Assembly (NCBI GenBank): GCA_902494855.1
Contig: CABUVC010000092.1
Location: forward strand, 1-6,585
Length of the DNA stretch: 6,585 nt
DNA from: an uncultured Collinsella sp.
GTDB lineage: Bacteria; Actinomycetota; Coriobacteriia; Coriobacteriales; Coriobacteriaceae
Direction of reading: 5' to 3'
This document shows, piece by piece, positions 6,303 through 6,585 of the stretch. The notes beneath the pieces were generated by a model. That model saw only the letters and a program-made list of their open reading frames with translations, was not told where the DNA came from and ran no database searches. A program made the position numbers and the translations under genes. Every line of letters starts with the position of its first letter. The stretch's first letter is position 1.

Positions 6303-6585
6303 CTACCCCCTCTTCTTCTTGGAAATCAGACGGACGATGCCCACCAGCATGGCGGAGATGATAAACAGGACCACGCCCATGCCGAACAGCGCCGAGCGGT
6401 GCAGGCCCGAGGAATAGCTCATGTCGAGCGCGATCTGGCTCGTGAGCGTCGAGATGGGGCTCGCAATGCTGTCGGGAATAACCGGGGCGTTACCCACGAC
6501 CATGAGCACGGCCATGGTCTCTCCGATGGCACGGCCCATACCCAGCACGATGGCATCAACGATACCCAGCTTCGCGGCAGGTAGC
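6303..6585 (-). CDS. pstC: Phosphate ABC transporter permease PstC, C-terminal part
   Basis: The gene runs off the right edge, so only the last 93 residues are seen. They start with L-P-A-A-K, the end of the EAA loop, continue with G-M-G-R-A-I-G-E-T-M-A-V (a hallmark of PstC), and end with a membrane segment and a basic tail S-K-K-K-R-G. The N-terminal part with the first membrane segments lies beyond 6585, as presumably does pstS. PstC pairs with PstA as the channel. An internal GTG near 6548 is not the start, because conserved coding sequence continues through it to the edge. Confidence 0.95.
   Translation of the reverse strand, partial: LPAAKLGIVDAIVLGMGRAIGETMAVLMVVGNAPVIPDSIASPISTLTSQIALDMSYSSGLHRSALFGMGVVLFIISAMLVGIVRLISKKKRG

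Noticed and set aside
6303..6548. A separate small protein starting at GTG 6548
   Set aside because: Conserved PstC sequence (L-P-A-A-K and following residues) continues upstream in frame to the window edge, so this is only the 3' part of pstC.

Overview
The window looks like chromosomal core DNA from a high-GC Gram-positive bacterium of the Actinomycetota. A member of the Coriobacteriia (Collinsella-like) is my best guess. The basis is the gene set (DivIVA/Wag31 type, SepF, YggT and YggS together), the K-R-G-Y motif in DivIVA as in actinobacterial Wag31, and the GC-rich codon use. The taxon is inference: there is no rRNA and no search was run.

Layout. From 1 to about 250 no well-supported gene is present. 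This stretch holds a perfect 15-bp inverted repeat (1-57) and a G/T-rich stretch with at least eight TTTGG-type motifs (91-219), in which a doubtful 39-codon hydrophobic ORF can be read. One plus-strand gene follows, a short nitroreductase-family flavoprotein (251-781), with its own intrinsic terminator (829-867). Everything else reads on the minus strand. In order of transcription this is pstC (3' end only), pstA, pstB and phoU (high-affinity phosphate uptake and its control), then yggS, sepF, yggT and divIVA (PLP homeostasis and the division/polarity cluster), ending in a strong intrinsic terminator (891-922). The nitroreductase and divIVA are convergent, with terminators back to back.

Function. 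PstC and PstA form the membrane channel, PstB is the ATPase, and PhoU links transporter state to phosphate signalling. The periplasmic binding protein gene pstS and any two-component system are not in the window. SepF (FtsZ anchor), YggT (small membrane protein) and DivIVA (curvature-sensing coiled-coil scaffold) form the conserved cell-division neighbourhood found near ftsZ in many Gram-positives. Here that neighbourhood lies beside the phosphate operon, separated by a GC-rich hairpin at 3559-3590.

Main points for a second look: yggT has no ATG, GTG or TTG that yields a complete protein, and a well-placed Shine-Dalgarno sequence points to an ATC start codon. The nitroreductase gene changes abruptly from T-ending to C-ending codons near its middle, in continuity with the odd G/T-rich leader. 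PhoU has degenerate metal-binding motifs and a long acidic C-terminal extension. SepF carries a Gly/Tyr/Asp repeat linker. I see no clear sign of a new defence or mobile system; most of the window is ordinary core genome.
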